Of a stretch of 64,000 nucleotides of DNA, positions 54,401 to 62,321 are shown piece by piece (the first letter of the stretch is position 1; each line of letters starts with the position of its first letter). This stretch comes from DRPG01 sp964655065. Its GTDB lineage: Bacteria; Myxococcota_A; UBA796; GCA-2862545. A model generated the notes under the pieces. It was given only the letters and a program-made list of their open reading frames with translations, made no database searches and had not been told where the DNA came from. The translations under genes were made by a program, and so were the position numbers. The DNA lies in the NCBI GenBank assembly GCA_964655065.1, contig CAZZLC010000025.1:29816-93815 (forward strand), written 5' to 3'.

Positions 54401-55055
54401 TGAGGTTGCCGACGTAGGTGAGGTCGGCGTCGGGGTCGTAGACGACCGGGAACGGGTCGTCGCGAAGGAACAATTCGGTTCGCTTCTCGACGCTGTCGGG
54501 CAGGCCGCTCGTGTCGATGACGAAGAGCTCGTCGTCACCAGCTCGAATGTCGGCTCCCTCGGTGAGTCGTCCAGCGACGAGCAGGCTCTCGTCGACGCCG
54601 TGGCGCCCGATCCCGCCGAGGAAGGGGTTCCCTCCAACGTCATCTTCGTCGAGGTCGTCGTCGTCGTCGAAGACCGCGGAGACGGCGGCGAGGGTGTCCA
54701 GTCTGATCCGGGGCGGAACGGAGCTGGTGTTCGCCTCGATCTCCTGGACGACCTCGTCCCAAGGGATCACGAGCACGCTGCCGGTGACGAAGTTGCGGTA
54801 GGGGTCTGCGTTGGACACCGCGAGCCAGGTGCCGTCCTGCTCGAAAAACTCGAGATCGGCCGGCCCGGCAAGGCAGGTCCCGATCGGGATCTCACCGAAC
54901 GTGAAGGTCTCCTCGGCCGTCGTGCCGGCGCAGCCTCCGAGGTCCGGGCCGAGCGGGACGTCCTGGATGCAGCCACCCAGGAGGAGCGCGAACCCGAGCG
55001 CCCCTTGCCGAACGAGCCCCTCGATGTGGCTCCTCCCTCGCGACCACCAACCCAC
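51456..55055 (-). CDS. Very large lipoprotein, multi-propeller (1199 residues)
   Basis: A GTG at 55053-55055, 7 bases after GGAGG, gives a signal with lipobox (GALGFALLLGGC). The ATG at 55097 is in frame but adds an Arg-rich lead. The N-terminal part (about 30-480) has YVTN-type strands and very acidic stretches (DDDDDLDEDD). A middle part has GH43/sialidase-like propeller blades (RQRMWLTVEDATTGVSTIAH, DGLAWSEPVTVLED), and the C-terminus returns to YVTN repeats (LTPDGRTLVVTHF, IAPDGRYAVVANYV). No catalytic residue set is certain. First gene of an operon with the next lipoprotein and the 1361-residue protein. Confidence 0.8.
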   Translation of the reverse strand: MGWWSRGRSHIEGLVRQGALGFALLLGGCIQDVPLGPDLGGCAGTTAEETFTFGEIPIGTCLAGPADLEFFEQDGTWLAVSNADPYRNFVTGSVLVIPWDEVVQEIEANTSSVPPRIRLDTLAAVSAVFDDDDDLDEDDVGGNPFLGGIGRHGVDESLLVAGRLTEGADIRAGDDELFVIDTSGLPDSVEKRTELFLRDDPFPVVYDPDADLTYVGNLTDHSISLVELDEGEFVTRDAATEGGVGRPVSGDLDSSGSVFEVAFTEVTDRRELLNETYDLTYISGTRRLFVPVALDEEATGLLRYDSPDGVTYLPSGFGPEEGLVASADPDVATVGELVVGARPFVDVDPSGELRLLSESPEGDGIEIRASLGLGGEWSLPDTLVFAAEGEELSGPSLVDLGLEQRVYFAVREGGASRIESASVVLAEGLGGSIREPAFQAVPDGINYADPFVRLDGRVRRQRMWLTVEDATTGVSTIAHTASIDGVTFDEPTTVLSASTSVAAPTVTFVDGQYQVWFARQTVDGWDLAHARSADGLAWSEPVTVLEDVAGPGRPPRAAVLYSAAATFRIEGASIGRIGEIAAGEGVRTALGGFGLTVVHGHEVSNDVAGAPLAKLGLLPVSVVEHQGRSLVFATTLNGPDPDDAAGVVPVGCRPGIEQDAGIAILEDLGGGRYERLAGGAELQAQLVDDVGRQAFSPVVTSDGDELVMIYALRGPQRISLRRATSSDGVSWSIDRADGVVEIVDAPGESDFDGIARIPHGIDVDAQSLQVRLWYTADDGSTCTIGRMRASSVRDRFVRDRAVPIFDPETVGAFDSEGVKDPAPVEVDGETLLLYSGLLDGTWTLGIARQGAPDQWAAWVDDDESGAPQPAIATLPGTFAAFGVESPVPFSGPDGTEFLYAGYDGLARRVGRGVLSVIDGRPGLFPALRLASAGDRIRFRTSRPPSRPGSPSTVIELAQTQEEFATDGEGMTSLTLDSERGFLYVTSKTSTLGVSDRITVVDVRDDGSTGFPDTNFLDIEGVLEVDLAFLTTGGFRDALVDPLRNVLYLTSTEPDGVAVVDLAPIVDDDDKELVSVPAAGLLPLPSLSVDAGASTTRTFIGGAGMALTPDGRTLVVTHFRGNGVAMFDLDVGPFGELVAWIPNVGENPHVVKIAPDGRYAVVANYVGEVEGNLASSTLAVLDVDPTSASFQEVVAWIVNR

Positions 55056-55215
55056 GACTCGACCTCCACGCGCTCGGCAGCGCCCCCTCCCCTCCATCGG
55101 CTGGGACGCCGGCGAACGAACGCCCCGTCGGTATCCCGAACCTGCGCCGAGCGCCGGTGTGCCGCCCCGTTCGCGGGCGATACACGACCTCGTGCGAGGA
55201 CACGGGAGACCGAAC

Positions 55216-56082
55216 GTGACGGTTGAGCGAATCGGCGTGGTGGGCGCCGGCCAGATGGGATCCGGAATTGCCCAGGTCGCAGCGATGTCTGGATTCCAGG
55301 TGACGCTGCAGGACATTTCCTCCGATGCTCTGCAGCGAGGAAAGGGATCGATCGAGCACAGCCTGTCGAGACTTGTCGCAAAGGACAAGTTGAGCGAGGC
55401 GGCGGCGGCCGACGCGCTCGGACGCATCGCCACGACGACCACGCTCGACGGGTTCGCCGAGGCACAGCTCGTCGTCGAGGCGGCGACCGAGAACGAGCCG
55501 CTCAAGCACAAGATCTTCCGCGACCTCTCCGAGGCGGTGCCCGAGGAGACCATCCTCGCCACCAACACCTCGTCGATCTCCGTGACCGGTATCGCCGCGG
55601 TCACGAGGCGTCCCGACCGCGTGGTGGGCATGCACTTCATGAACCCCGTGCCGATCATGCAGCTCGTCGAGCTGATTCGCGGGCTCGCCACGAGCGACGA
55701 GACCTTCGAGACGGTCGACGCGGTCGCCCAGAAGATGGGCAAGACCACGGTCGAGGCTCGCGACATGCCGGGCTTCATCGTGAACCGCGTGCTCATGCCC
55801 TACATCAACGAGGCCGCACAGGCGGTCTACGAGGGGATCGGCACCGTCGAGGACATCGACGTCGCGATGAAACTCGGAACCAACGTACCGATGGGACCCC
55901 TCACGCTGGCCGATTTCATCGGCCTCGACACCTGCTTGTCGATCATGGAGGTGCTCCGTGACGGCCTCGGTGGCGACAGCAAGTACCGCCCGTCCCCGCT
56001 ACTCGTGAAGTACGTGGAAGCAGGTTGGCTCGGCCGCAAGGCCGGGCGCGGCTTCTACCGGTACGACGGAGGCAAGGCATGA
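55216..56082 (+). CDS. hbd: 3-hydroxybutyryl-CoA dehydrogenase-like (HBDH/3HCDH)
   Basis: The 288-residue enzyme has the Rossmann NAD site GAGQMGSGIA and the catalytic region MHFMNPVPIMQLVEL, in which the His acts as base. It oxidises 3-hydroxyacyl-CoA to 3-oxoacyl-CoA or the reverse. The single-domain length matches Hbd/PaaC rather than FadB. The GTG start follows GGGAG. The stop overlaps the next gene by 4 bases (ATGA). Confidence 0.93.
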   Translation: MTVERIGVVGAGQMGSGIAQVAAMSGFQVTLQDISSDALQRGKGSIEHSLSRLVAKDKLSEAAAADALGRIATTTTLDGFAEAQLVVEAATENEPLKHKIFRDLSEAVPEETILATNTSSISVTGIAAVTRRPDRVVGMHFMNPVPIMQLVELIRGLATSDETFETVDAVAQKMGKTTVEARDMPGFIVNRVLMPYINEAAQAVYEGIGTVEDIDVAMKLGTNVPMGPLTLADFIGLDTCLSIMEVLRDGLGGDSKYRPSPLLVKYVEAGWLGRKAGRGFYRYDGGKA

Positions 56083-56849
56083 GCGTGGTGAAGCACGAGC
56101 GCGACGGAGCCGTCGCGGTCCTCACCTTCGACCGTCCAGAGGCGCTCAACGCGATCAACGAGGACGTGCTGACCGCCCTGGAGGACGCGGTGACCGCGAT
56201 CGAGGGCGACGCCGAGGTGCGGGCGGTGGTGCTGCAGGGCGCGGGTGAGAAGGCCTTCGTCGCCGGAGCGGACATTGGCTTCATGCAGAACCTCGCCCCG
56301 GTCCAGGCGGAGGCCTTTGCGGCGCGTGGTCAAGCCGTGCTCGACCGCCTCTCCGCCCTGTCCGTGCCGGTGGTCGCCGGCGTACACGGATTTGCGCTCG
56401 GCGGGGGCTGTGAGATCGCCATGGCCTGCGACATCGTCATCGCAGGCCCCAAGGCTCGGTTCGGTCAGCCAGAGGTCCTTCTCGGCGTCGTCCCGGGCTT
56501 TGGCGGCACCCAGCGGCTCGTGCGCCGGGTCGGCCGAGCCGTCGCCCTCGACCTCTGCCTCTCGGGTCGACACGTCCTCGCCGAGGAGGCCCTCCGCATC
56601 GGCCTCGTCTCGAGAATCGAAGAGGACGCCCGAGCGGCAGCGCTGGCTGCGGCGCAGCAGCTGAGCACGCTCGCCCCCGTGGCGCTGTCGCTGGCCAAGC
56701 GGCTCGTCCACGACCACGGCGACGGTGACCTCTCCGCCGGCCAATCGGCCGAGCGGGTGGCTTTCGGTCTCTGCTTCTCCACCGAAGATCAGACCGAAGG
56801 CATGACCGCGTTCCTGGAGAAGCGGAAGCCGACCTTCTCCGGCCACTGA
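56079..56849 (+). CDS. Enoyl-CoA hydratase/crotonase-family protein
   Basis: The 256-residue crotonase-fold protein has AGADIGFM, GGCEIAMACDIVIA, and GQPEVLLGVVPGFGGTQRL, where the Glu residues and oxyanion glycines of hydratases lie. It hydrates enoyl-CoA. The ATG overlaps the hbd stop, so the two steps are translated together. Similar genes are called crt, ech or paaF. Confidence 0.92.
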   Translation: MSVVKHERDGAVAVLTFDRPEALNAINEDVLTALEDAVTAIEGDAEVRAVVLQGAGEKAFVAGADIGFMQNLAPVQAEAFAARGQAVLDRLSALSVPVVAGVHGFALGGGCEIAMACDIVIAGPKARFGQPEVLLGVVPGFGGTQRLVRRVGRAVALDLCLSGRHVLAEEALRIGLVSRIEEDARAAALAAAQQLSTLAPVALSLAKRLVHDHGDGDLSAGQSAERVAFGLCFSTEDQTEGMTAFLEKRKPTFSGH

Positions 56850-56931
56850 CCCTGACCCCGCTGGCACGGGGCCGGGTTACGCATGTTGGTCGTCTCCCGA
56901 TGCCGTGCCGCAAACCCTTTGAGGAGTCCCG

Positions 56932-58068
56932 ATGTTCGAGCTGTCCGACGATCATCGCGCCATACGGGATCACGCGCGCGAGTTCGCCCGCAACGAGGTC
57001 CTGCCGGGAGCCACCGAGCGCGACCGGACCCACACCTTCCCCGTCGAGCTGGTCGCCCAGCTCGCCGAGCAAGGTTTTCTGGGCATGTTCGTGCCCGAGG
57101 AGTACGACGGCGCCGGCCTCGACGTGACCAGCTACGTGCTGGCCCTCGAGGAGATCAGCTACGCCGATGCAGGCGTGGCCGTGATCATGAGCGTCCAGAA
57201 CAGTCTGGTCAGCTGGCCGATCCTCGCGTTCGGCAACGACGAGCAGAAGCAGGCGTACCTGCCGCGCCTCGCCACGGGCGAGACGATCGGCTGCTACGCG
57301 CTCACCGAGCCGCAGTCCGGCTCCGACGCAGGCTCGCAGAAGACCCGGGTCGACCACCAGGGCGACGAGTACGTGCTCAACGGCAACAAGATGTGGATCA
57401 CCAACGGTCCACAGGCCGGCATCATCGTGACCTACGGGAACCTCGACGTGGCGGCGGGCCACCGTGGGGTCTGCGCGTTCATCGTCGAGTCCGACTTCCC
57501 GGGCTTCGCCGTGGGCAAGGTCGAGGAGAAGATGGGCATTCGGTGCTCGTCGACGGCCGAGCTGATCTACTCGGACCTCCGCGTCCCCGCGAAGAACCTG
57601 CTCCACGAAGAGCGCGAGGGGTTCAAGGTCGCCATGGCCACCCTCGACGGCGGCCGCATCGGCATCGCGGCCCAGGCGCTCGGCATCGCCCAGCGCTGCC
57701 TCGATCTGTCGGTCGAGTACGCGAAGGAGCGCGAGAGCTTTGGCAAGCCGATCGGTCGTCACCAGGCCATCCAGTGGAAGCTCGCCGACATGAAGACGCG
57801 CATCGACGCGGCCCGCCTGCTCACCTTGCGCGCCGCTGCCGCCAAGGATCGCGGGGAGCGCGCCAGCCTCGAGTGCTCGATGGCCAAGCTCCACGCTTCC
57901 GAGACCGCCAACTACTGCGCCTACGAGGCCGTTCAGATCTTCGGCGGCTACGGGTACAGCCAGGAATACGAGGTGGAGCGTCTGTACCGCGACGCGCGCA
58001 TCACCACCCTGTACGAGGGCACGTCCGAGATCCAGCGCCTCGTCATCGCGAAGTCGCTGCTCTCATGA
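56932..58068 (+). CDS. Acyl-CoA dehydrogenase
   Basis: The 378-residue flavoprotein oxidises acyl-CoA to enoyl-CoA. The C-terminal block YEGTSEIQRLVIAKSLL holds the catalytic Glu, and the FAD site (CYALTEPQSGSDAGS) and substrate loop (MWITNGPQAG) are typical of short-chain enzymes. The ATG follows GAGGAG. An 82-base gap separates it from the hydratase gene, so an own promoter is possible. It overlaps the mutase subunit gene by 4 bases (ATGA). Confidence 0.94.
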   Translation: MFELSDDHRAIRDHAREFARNEVLPGATERDRTHTFPVELVAQLAEQGFLGMFVPEEYDGAGLDVTSYVLALEEISYADAGVAVIMSVQNSLVSWPILAFGNDEQKQAYLPRLATGETIGCYALTEPQSGSDAGSQKTRVDHQGDEYVLNGNKMWITNGPQAGIIVTYGNLDVAAGHRGVCAFIVESDFPGFAVGKVEEKMGIRCSSTAELIYSDLRVPAKNLLHEEREGFKVAMATLDGGRIGIAAQALGIAQRCLDLSVEYAKERESFGKPIGRHQAIQWKLADMKTRIDAARLLTLRAAAAKDRGERASLECSMAKLHASETANYCAYEAVQIFGGYGYSQEYEVERLYRDARITTLYEGTSEIQRLVIAKSLLS

Positions 58069-58484
58069 GTGACGAAACCACCATCGCCCGTCCTCGGCGG
58101 GTGCTCGTCGCCAAGCCTGGTCTGGACGGTCACGACCGTGGCGCGCTCGTCGTCGCTCGCGGGCTGCGCGACGCCGGGATGGAGGTCGTCTACTCGGGGC
58201 TTCACCGCACCCCGGCGCAGATCGCCCAGGCGGCCCTCGAAGAGGACGTCGACGTGGTGGGGCTCTCTGTCCTGTCCGGAGCCCACCTGCGGCTGCTCCC
58301 CGAGGTGGTCCGTGTGCTGAACGAGGTCGACATGGGCGACACGCTCGTCATCGCGGGCGGCATCATCCCCGACCGCGACGTCGCCACCCTCAAGGCCGCC
58401 GGCGTGGCCGAAGTGTTCCCCCCGGGAACCCCCATCCGCGACATCGTGGCCTTCATCGAGGCTCACGCTCGGGCGCCGGTGTAG
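58065..58484 (+). CDS. B12-binding subunit of acyl-CoA mutase (methylmalonyl-CoA mutase C-terminal type)
   Basis: The 139-residue protein is a stand-alone cobalamin-binding domain, with GLDGHDRGALVVARGLRDAGMEV (in two stretches; DGHDRG contains the DxHxxG lower-ligand motif) and LSGAHLRLLPEVVRVL. In many bacteria this domain is fused to, or paired with, a large mutase subunit (methylmalonyl-CoA, ethylmalonyl-CoA or isobutyryl-CoA mutase). No large subunit is in the window. The ATG overlaps the acyl-CoA dehydrogenase stop. Confidence 0.9.
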   Translation: MSDETTIARPRRVLVAKPGLDGHDRGALVVARGLRDAGMEVVYSGLHRTPAQIAQAALEEDVDVVGLSVLSGAHLRLLPEVVRVLNEVDMGDTLVIAGGIIPDRDVATLKAAGVAEVFPPGTPIRDIVAFIEAHARAPV

Positions 58485-58486
58485 GG

Positions 58487-59107
58487 ATGAGCGCGTTGAT
58501 CGACGAGAGCGGTGGTTTCTTCTCCCCGGCGTTGCTCACGGGCACCAGCTCGGAGTTCATGGGACTCCGGCCACGTCCGAAGCTGCTCAAGCAGCGCAAC
58601 GTGGTGTTCGTGCTCGGCCCCCCGGGCGTAGGCAAGTCGAGCGTGGCCTCCGTGCTCGCGGGAGAACCCCGACGTTCCTTCGATCATCGTGAGATCGACA
58701 CCATGCTCCTCGACCGCGTCCGCGGCGGTCGCTGGGAGCCCGTGCTGCTCGAGCCCGGCTGCCTCGTGCTCGACGGTCCCGTGTGGCTCCGCAACCGCGC
58801 GGGCGCTGTGGCCTTGCTCGCCGAGCTCGCGAAGCTCCGCGCGGAGTCTGGCCACCGAACCCTGTTCTGCCAAGCCGACTCGGAGGGCTCGATCGAGGAG
58901 CTCATCGCCGCGATGGAGGCGGGCTCCGCGGTCGTCATCGGGCTGCGCTTCCCCACGGGAAAGCGAGCGAGACTGCGGTGTGCCCGTCGCATCTGCGACG
59001 AGCTTGGATTTCCCCGAGATGCCGCGCTGGGGAGCGAGTGTCTCGACCCTTGGCGCTATGATCGTCTTCGCGCCTGGCTGGTCGAGCGCACCTGGAGTAC
59101 CGAATGA
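58487..59107 (+). CDS. P-loop NTPase-like protein
   Basis: The 206-residue product has Walker A LGPPGVGKSS at about residues 42-51 and a hydrophobic strand ending in CLVLDGP that could be Walker B. It lacks NKxD, so it is not a MeaB-type GTPase chaperone in spite of its place after the mutase subunit. A possible role is kinase-like or ATPase. Gap to the mutase gene is 2 bases. It overlaps the next gene by 4 bases. Confidence 0.72.
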   Translation: MSALIDESGGFFSPALLTGTSSEFMGLRPRPKLLKQRNVVFVLGPPGVGKSSVASVLAGEPRRSFDHREIDTMLLDRVRGGRWEPVLLEPGCLVLDGPVWLRNRAGAVALLAELAKLRAESGHRTLFCQADSEGSIEELIAAMEAGSAVVIGLRFPTGKRARLRCARRICDELGFPRDAALGSECLDPWRYDRLRAWLVERTWSTE

Positions 59108-59454
59108 ACGCCGATCTCGCCGAACAACTCGTCGAAGACCCCCGCTGGGAATGGAAAGATGGCATGCGTGCCACCGACGGCGTCCGCGTGGTCGACGTTG
59201 CCCTGTGGACCGCGGGCAACCTCCTTCCCGACCTCGACGACTTCCCCACCGCGGGAGCGATCCTCGGCGTGCTCGCCGACATGGGGGTCCTCTCGGATGT
59301 CGTCATCCAGGACGAAGACTGGATCGTAGCTGTGGAGCTGCCCGAGTCGGGGCTCCAGGGATGGGCGGGGTCGAGCCTCGGCGAGGCGGCCGGCTGGGCC
59401 CTGCTCGCGGCGTGGGGATCCGTCGCTGCGCCGCGGCTGGACATTCCGTCGTGA
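59104..59454 (+). CDS. Small protein of unknown function
   Basis: The 116-residue product has no signal peptide and no motif that I recognise. It is acidic, with alternating hydrophobic residues (AILGVLADMGVLSDVVIQDE). ATG overlaps the previous stop, and its end overlaps the next start (GTGA). It belongs to the same coupled unit. Confidence 0.7.
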   Translation: MNADLAEQLVEDPRWEWKDGMRATDGVRVVDVALWTAGNLLPDLDDFPTAGAILGVLADMGVLSDVVIQDEDWIVAVELPESGLQGWAGSSLGEAAGWALLAAWGSVAAPRLDIPS

Positions 59455-60434
59455 TCGTTGGCTGGCTCGCTCTCGCAGCCACCAACGCCTGGGCCGGTAC
59501 GTGCACGATCACCGCCGAAGGTGCGCCCACCCGCGAGCTCGAGTGCGCGAGGGCCGGCCTGTGGGCGCTAGCTTGCAACGCCCCGGCCAAGGGCCGCCGC
59601 CGGGTGCAGATCGCGATCCCGGAGTGGGACGTGCAGGCGGTGAGCCGGCTTCCCCTGGGGGCCGAGGATCGATTCGAGCTCACGCTGCTCGGTCCGAGCG
59701 GATCCCCCAACGGGGTCGACATCGACGGGCTGAACCCCCAGAACTGGAAGCAGGCGGTGAGCGCCCTCGACCTGTGCAGGCCCTACCCAGCCCCCGTCAC
59801 GCTGCAGGTGTCCGTCACCGCGCACCCGACCACCGGCTTCGCGGAGGAGGTGGACGAGAACGGCGTGATCAACCGGGTGCCGACCTACGGCGCCGGCCAG
59901 GTCGTCGCCACCGCCGAGGCGAAGGTGAAGCCGCCGCTCGTGGTCAGTGACGCCCCCACCACCTCGTCCCGACAGACAGAGCCTGCCCGCGGGCGACTCC
60001 AGGTGCGGCGGGGCGACCGCTGGGTCGACCTGCGGTGGGACGGCGACAAGCAGTGGCTACCCGCCGAGGGCGGCTCGGTCACGCTCCTGCGGCTCGACTT
60101 CCCCCGCGAGCAGGTCGAGGCCGCGCTCGGCCCGGGCGATGCCCCTGAGCTTCTCGCCCGTGACCTGACCCGCTGGCTGTCGGGCGACGTGGAGAGCCGG
60201 CTCGGGCTGGTCGCGTTCCGACGCAGCGGGGTGCCGGTACCCGTGGCCGAGGTCCCCACCTTCGATCTGGGCGATGGAGGCTGGCGACGTGCCGCGGGAG
60301 GCACGACCGACCTGGCCATCGGACCGGTGAGCGACTCGACGGTGCGGGTGGCGATCGCCTTCCGCTCCGCCCCTCTCGACGAGGCGGCGCGTTCCGCAGC
60401 GCGAGCTACCGCACGGGCTGCCCGCAGGGATTGA
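59451..60434 (+). CDS. Secreted protein of unknown function
   Basis: The GTG start gives a clear short signal peptide (MIVGWLALAATNAWA, cleavage before GTC). The 327-residue product has several cysteines at the N-terminus (TCT, LECARAG, LACNAP, LDLCRP), which may pair after export. The C-terminal part is beta-rich (RRGDRWVDLRWDGDKQWL) and ends in an Ala/Arg-rich helix. No family known. The end overlaps the kinase gene on the other strand by 29 bases. Confidence 0.75.
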   Translation: MIVGWLALAATNAWAGTCTITAEGAPTRELECARAGLWALACNAPAKGRRRVQIAIPEWDVQAVSRLPLGAEDRFELTLLGPSGSPNGVDIDGLNPQNWKQAVSALDLCRPYPAPVTLQVSVTAHPTTGFAEEVDENGVINRVPTYGAGQVVATAEAKVKPPLVVSDAPTTSSRQTEPARGRLQVRRGDRWVDLRWDGDKQWLPAEGGSVTLLRLDFPREQVEAALGPGDAPELLARDLTRWLSGDVESRLGLVAFRRSGVPVPVAEVPTFDLGDGGWRRAAGGTTDLAIGPVSDSTVRVAIAFRSAPLDEAARSAARATARAARRD

Positions 60435-62175
60435 CCTCCCTCCAGAGGCCCACGAGCAGCGACAGCTGGCCGCCGAAGGTCTCCTGTTTCAGCTCGATCC
60501 GGTGGTGGATGTCCCCAACGTCGATGTTGGCGTTGTCGAGGTCGGTGCCCCACGTCTTGAGGCTCATGCAGCGACCGTCTCGCTCGCCGATGGCCCTGGT
60601 GCGCTCGAAGCAGTCGTCAGCCGCCCCGCCCTTTCGCTCGCCGAGCTTGATCGCCCGGTTCACCAGACGGACCTGCTCGAGGCACACCTGGGGCTCGAGC
60701 AGCATCCGGACCGCCTCCTCGAGCTCGGAGCAGTTCTTGGCCGGCACCCCGGCTGCCCTGAGCGACGAGCACTTCTCTACGGCCTCCGTCGAGCCGCGCT
60801 CGGTCGCGATCCTCATCATCAAGTCGTGGCGCTCGACGAGCTCGCGCCGCATCCGTTCGAGCTGGTTGGCGGTCACGAGCGCGAGCAGCAGCATGCCGGA
60901 GACGGTGAGCCCCGCCATCGTCCCGAGCGCGATCGCAACCCCCTGCCGAATCGCCTGGTTGCGACCGACCTGCCTGCGCCCCACCACCGGCGGGGTTCGC
61001 CGGATGTCCGGCAGGTCGAGCGGCTCGTGATCGGAGTCGAAGTCCGATGCCTCGTCGAGCGACCGCGGGTCGTCGACGTCCTCGTCCTCGGGCCGCTCCA
61101 GGGCGTAGTGACCTTCGCGCTCCTCCAGGTCCTGCACCCACTCCTGGTCGATGTACGACGGCACCGAGGGCTCGTCACGCGTGGCCTCTTCGTGGTTCGT
61201 GGGCTCTCGCCGAACGAGGGGATTCATGCCGTGCTGCGACCCGAGCCCCGACGTCGCGGTGGCGTCGACGCTCGGTGGCGTCATCTCCTCGACGCTAGGC
61301 AGGTCGTACGGGACGAGCGGCGGCGTGTCGAGAGGGTCCGGAGCGAGCATGCGGAGCGCGCCCTCGAGCTCCCCCATCATCTCGCGAACCGTCTGGAAGC
61401 GGGACTCTCGCCGATACTGTGAGCCGGTGCGGACGATGCTGGCCAGACTCTCGGGAATCCCGTCGAAGTCCTGCTCCTCCGCCATGAACAGATGGGTGGC
61501 CGCTTCACCCTTGACGAGGGTGTAGAAGGTCGCAGCGATCGAGTACACGTCGGCCCGCTCGTCCGCGTGCTTCGCGCTCTCGTTCTGCTCCGGCGCCATG
61601 TAGCCCATGGTGCCCATGACGGTGCCCGTCATCGTCATGCGGGTGTCTTCGAGGACCTGCGCAATCCCGAAGTCGGTGACCTTGCAGGTGCCACTGCGGT
61701 CGACGAGCAGGTTCTGCGGCTTGATGTCGCGGTGGATCACCCCTTGGCGGTGCGCGGCATCGATCCCCGCGCACAGCTCGAGGACCACGTTGGTAGCCAT
61801 GCGCGGGGGCATGGGGCCGTGCCGCTCGATCCAGTCGATGACCGATCCGGCCTCTGCGTACTCCATGACCATGAAGACGGTGTCGCCTTCGATCCCCGCG
61901 TCGTACACCGCGATGATGTTGTCGTGCGAGAGCGTCTTCATGGTGGCCGCTTCGCGCTCGAAGCGGTGACGCAGCGCAGGTCGACTGGCGTAGTCTGGCA
62001 GCAGCGTCTTGATGGCCCGCCAGGTCTCCGTCCACGTGTCGTAGCCGAGGTATACGTGGGCGGTCCCGCCCTCGGCGACGTGCCGCACCAGGACATAACG
62101 ACCATCAGCGAGGTCGCGTCCCACGGCGGCCAGCGGAGTGGAGGAGGAGTTGTCCAGGTGGTTCTCGGAGTCCAT
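60406..62175 (-). CDS. Membrane Ser/Thr protein kinase
   Basis: The 589-residue protein is a PknB-type kinase. The Gly-rich loop is AEGGTAHVYLG (residues 35-45), catalytic Lys56 in WRAIK, HRDIKPQN with Asp150 and DFG at 168-170, and the P+1 region GTMGYMAPE. A Pro/acidic linker (about 280-400) precedes one membrane helix (about 411-436); residues 440-589 lie outside and contain several cysteines, a possible sensor. The ATG at 62173-62175 starts MDSENH. This is a candidate partner for the PP2C enzymes at 3579 and 4578. Confidence 0.93.
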   Translation of the reverse strand: MDSENHLDNSSSTPLAAVGRDLADGRYVLVRHVAEGGTAHVYLGYDTWTETWRAIKTLLPDYASRPALRHRFEREAATMKTLSHDNIIAVYDAGIEGDTVFMVMEYAEAGSVIDWIERHGPMPPRMATNVVLELCAGIDAAHRQGVIHRDIKPQNLLVDRSGTCKVTDFGIAQVLEDTRMTMTGTVMGTMGYMAPEQNESAKHADERADVYSIAATFYTLVKGEAATHLFMAEEQDFDGIPESLASIVRTGSQYRRESRFQTVREMMGELEGALRMLAPDPLDTPPLVPYDLPSVEEMTPPSVDATATSGLGSQHGMNPLVRREPTNHEEATRDEPSVPSYIDQEWVQDLEEREGHYALERPEDEDVDDPRSLDEASDFDSDHEPLDLPDIRRTPPVVGRRQVGRNQAIRQGVAIALGTMAGLTVSGMLLLALVTANQLERMRRELVERHDLMMRIATERGSTEAVEKCSSLRAAGVPAKNCSELEEAVRMLLEPQVCLEQVRLVNRAIKLGERKGGAADDCFERTRAIGERDGRCMSLKTWGTDLDNANIDVGDIHHRIELKQETFGGQLSLLVGLWREVNPCGQPVR

Positions 62176-62180
62176 GCACG

Positions 62181-62227
62181 TTCCCCGGCGTCGACGACAT
62201 GGTAAGCCACGAACGGTCGCCGGGGAA
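62181..62227. repeat. Inverted repeat upstream of the kinase gene
   Basis: TTCCCCGGCG (62181-62190) and CGCCGGGGAA (62218-62227) form a perfect 10-bp inverted repeat, 27 bases apart. It begins 6 bases upstream of the kinase ATG, and lies between divergent genes. It may be an operator or a 5' leader hairpin. Confidence 0.5.
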
Positions 62228-62321
62228 GGACACGTTCGCACGCATCCCTTGTCGAGCCTATCCGATTGGGAGATGGGATCCGAAACGCGAGACGTCCGAT
62301 CCACCCACGGATGGTGACCTG

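Noticed and set aside
51612..55226. 1204-codon open plus-strand frame opposite the largest lipoprotein gene
   Set aside because: No signal or domain; the minus frame has a lipobox and propeller repeats, with a strong ribosome site.
56862..56880. TGGCACG that looked like a sigma-54 promoter before the acyl-CoA dehydrogenase gene
   Set aside because: The required GC at -12 is replaced by GG; the bases also form part of a short CCCCG/CGGGG hairpin after the hydratase stop.
58487..59107. P-loop protein as MeaB-type mutase chaperone
   Set aside because: It lacks the NKxD motif and is shorter than MeaB, so position alone does not support the name.
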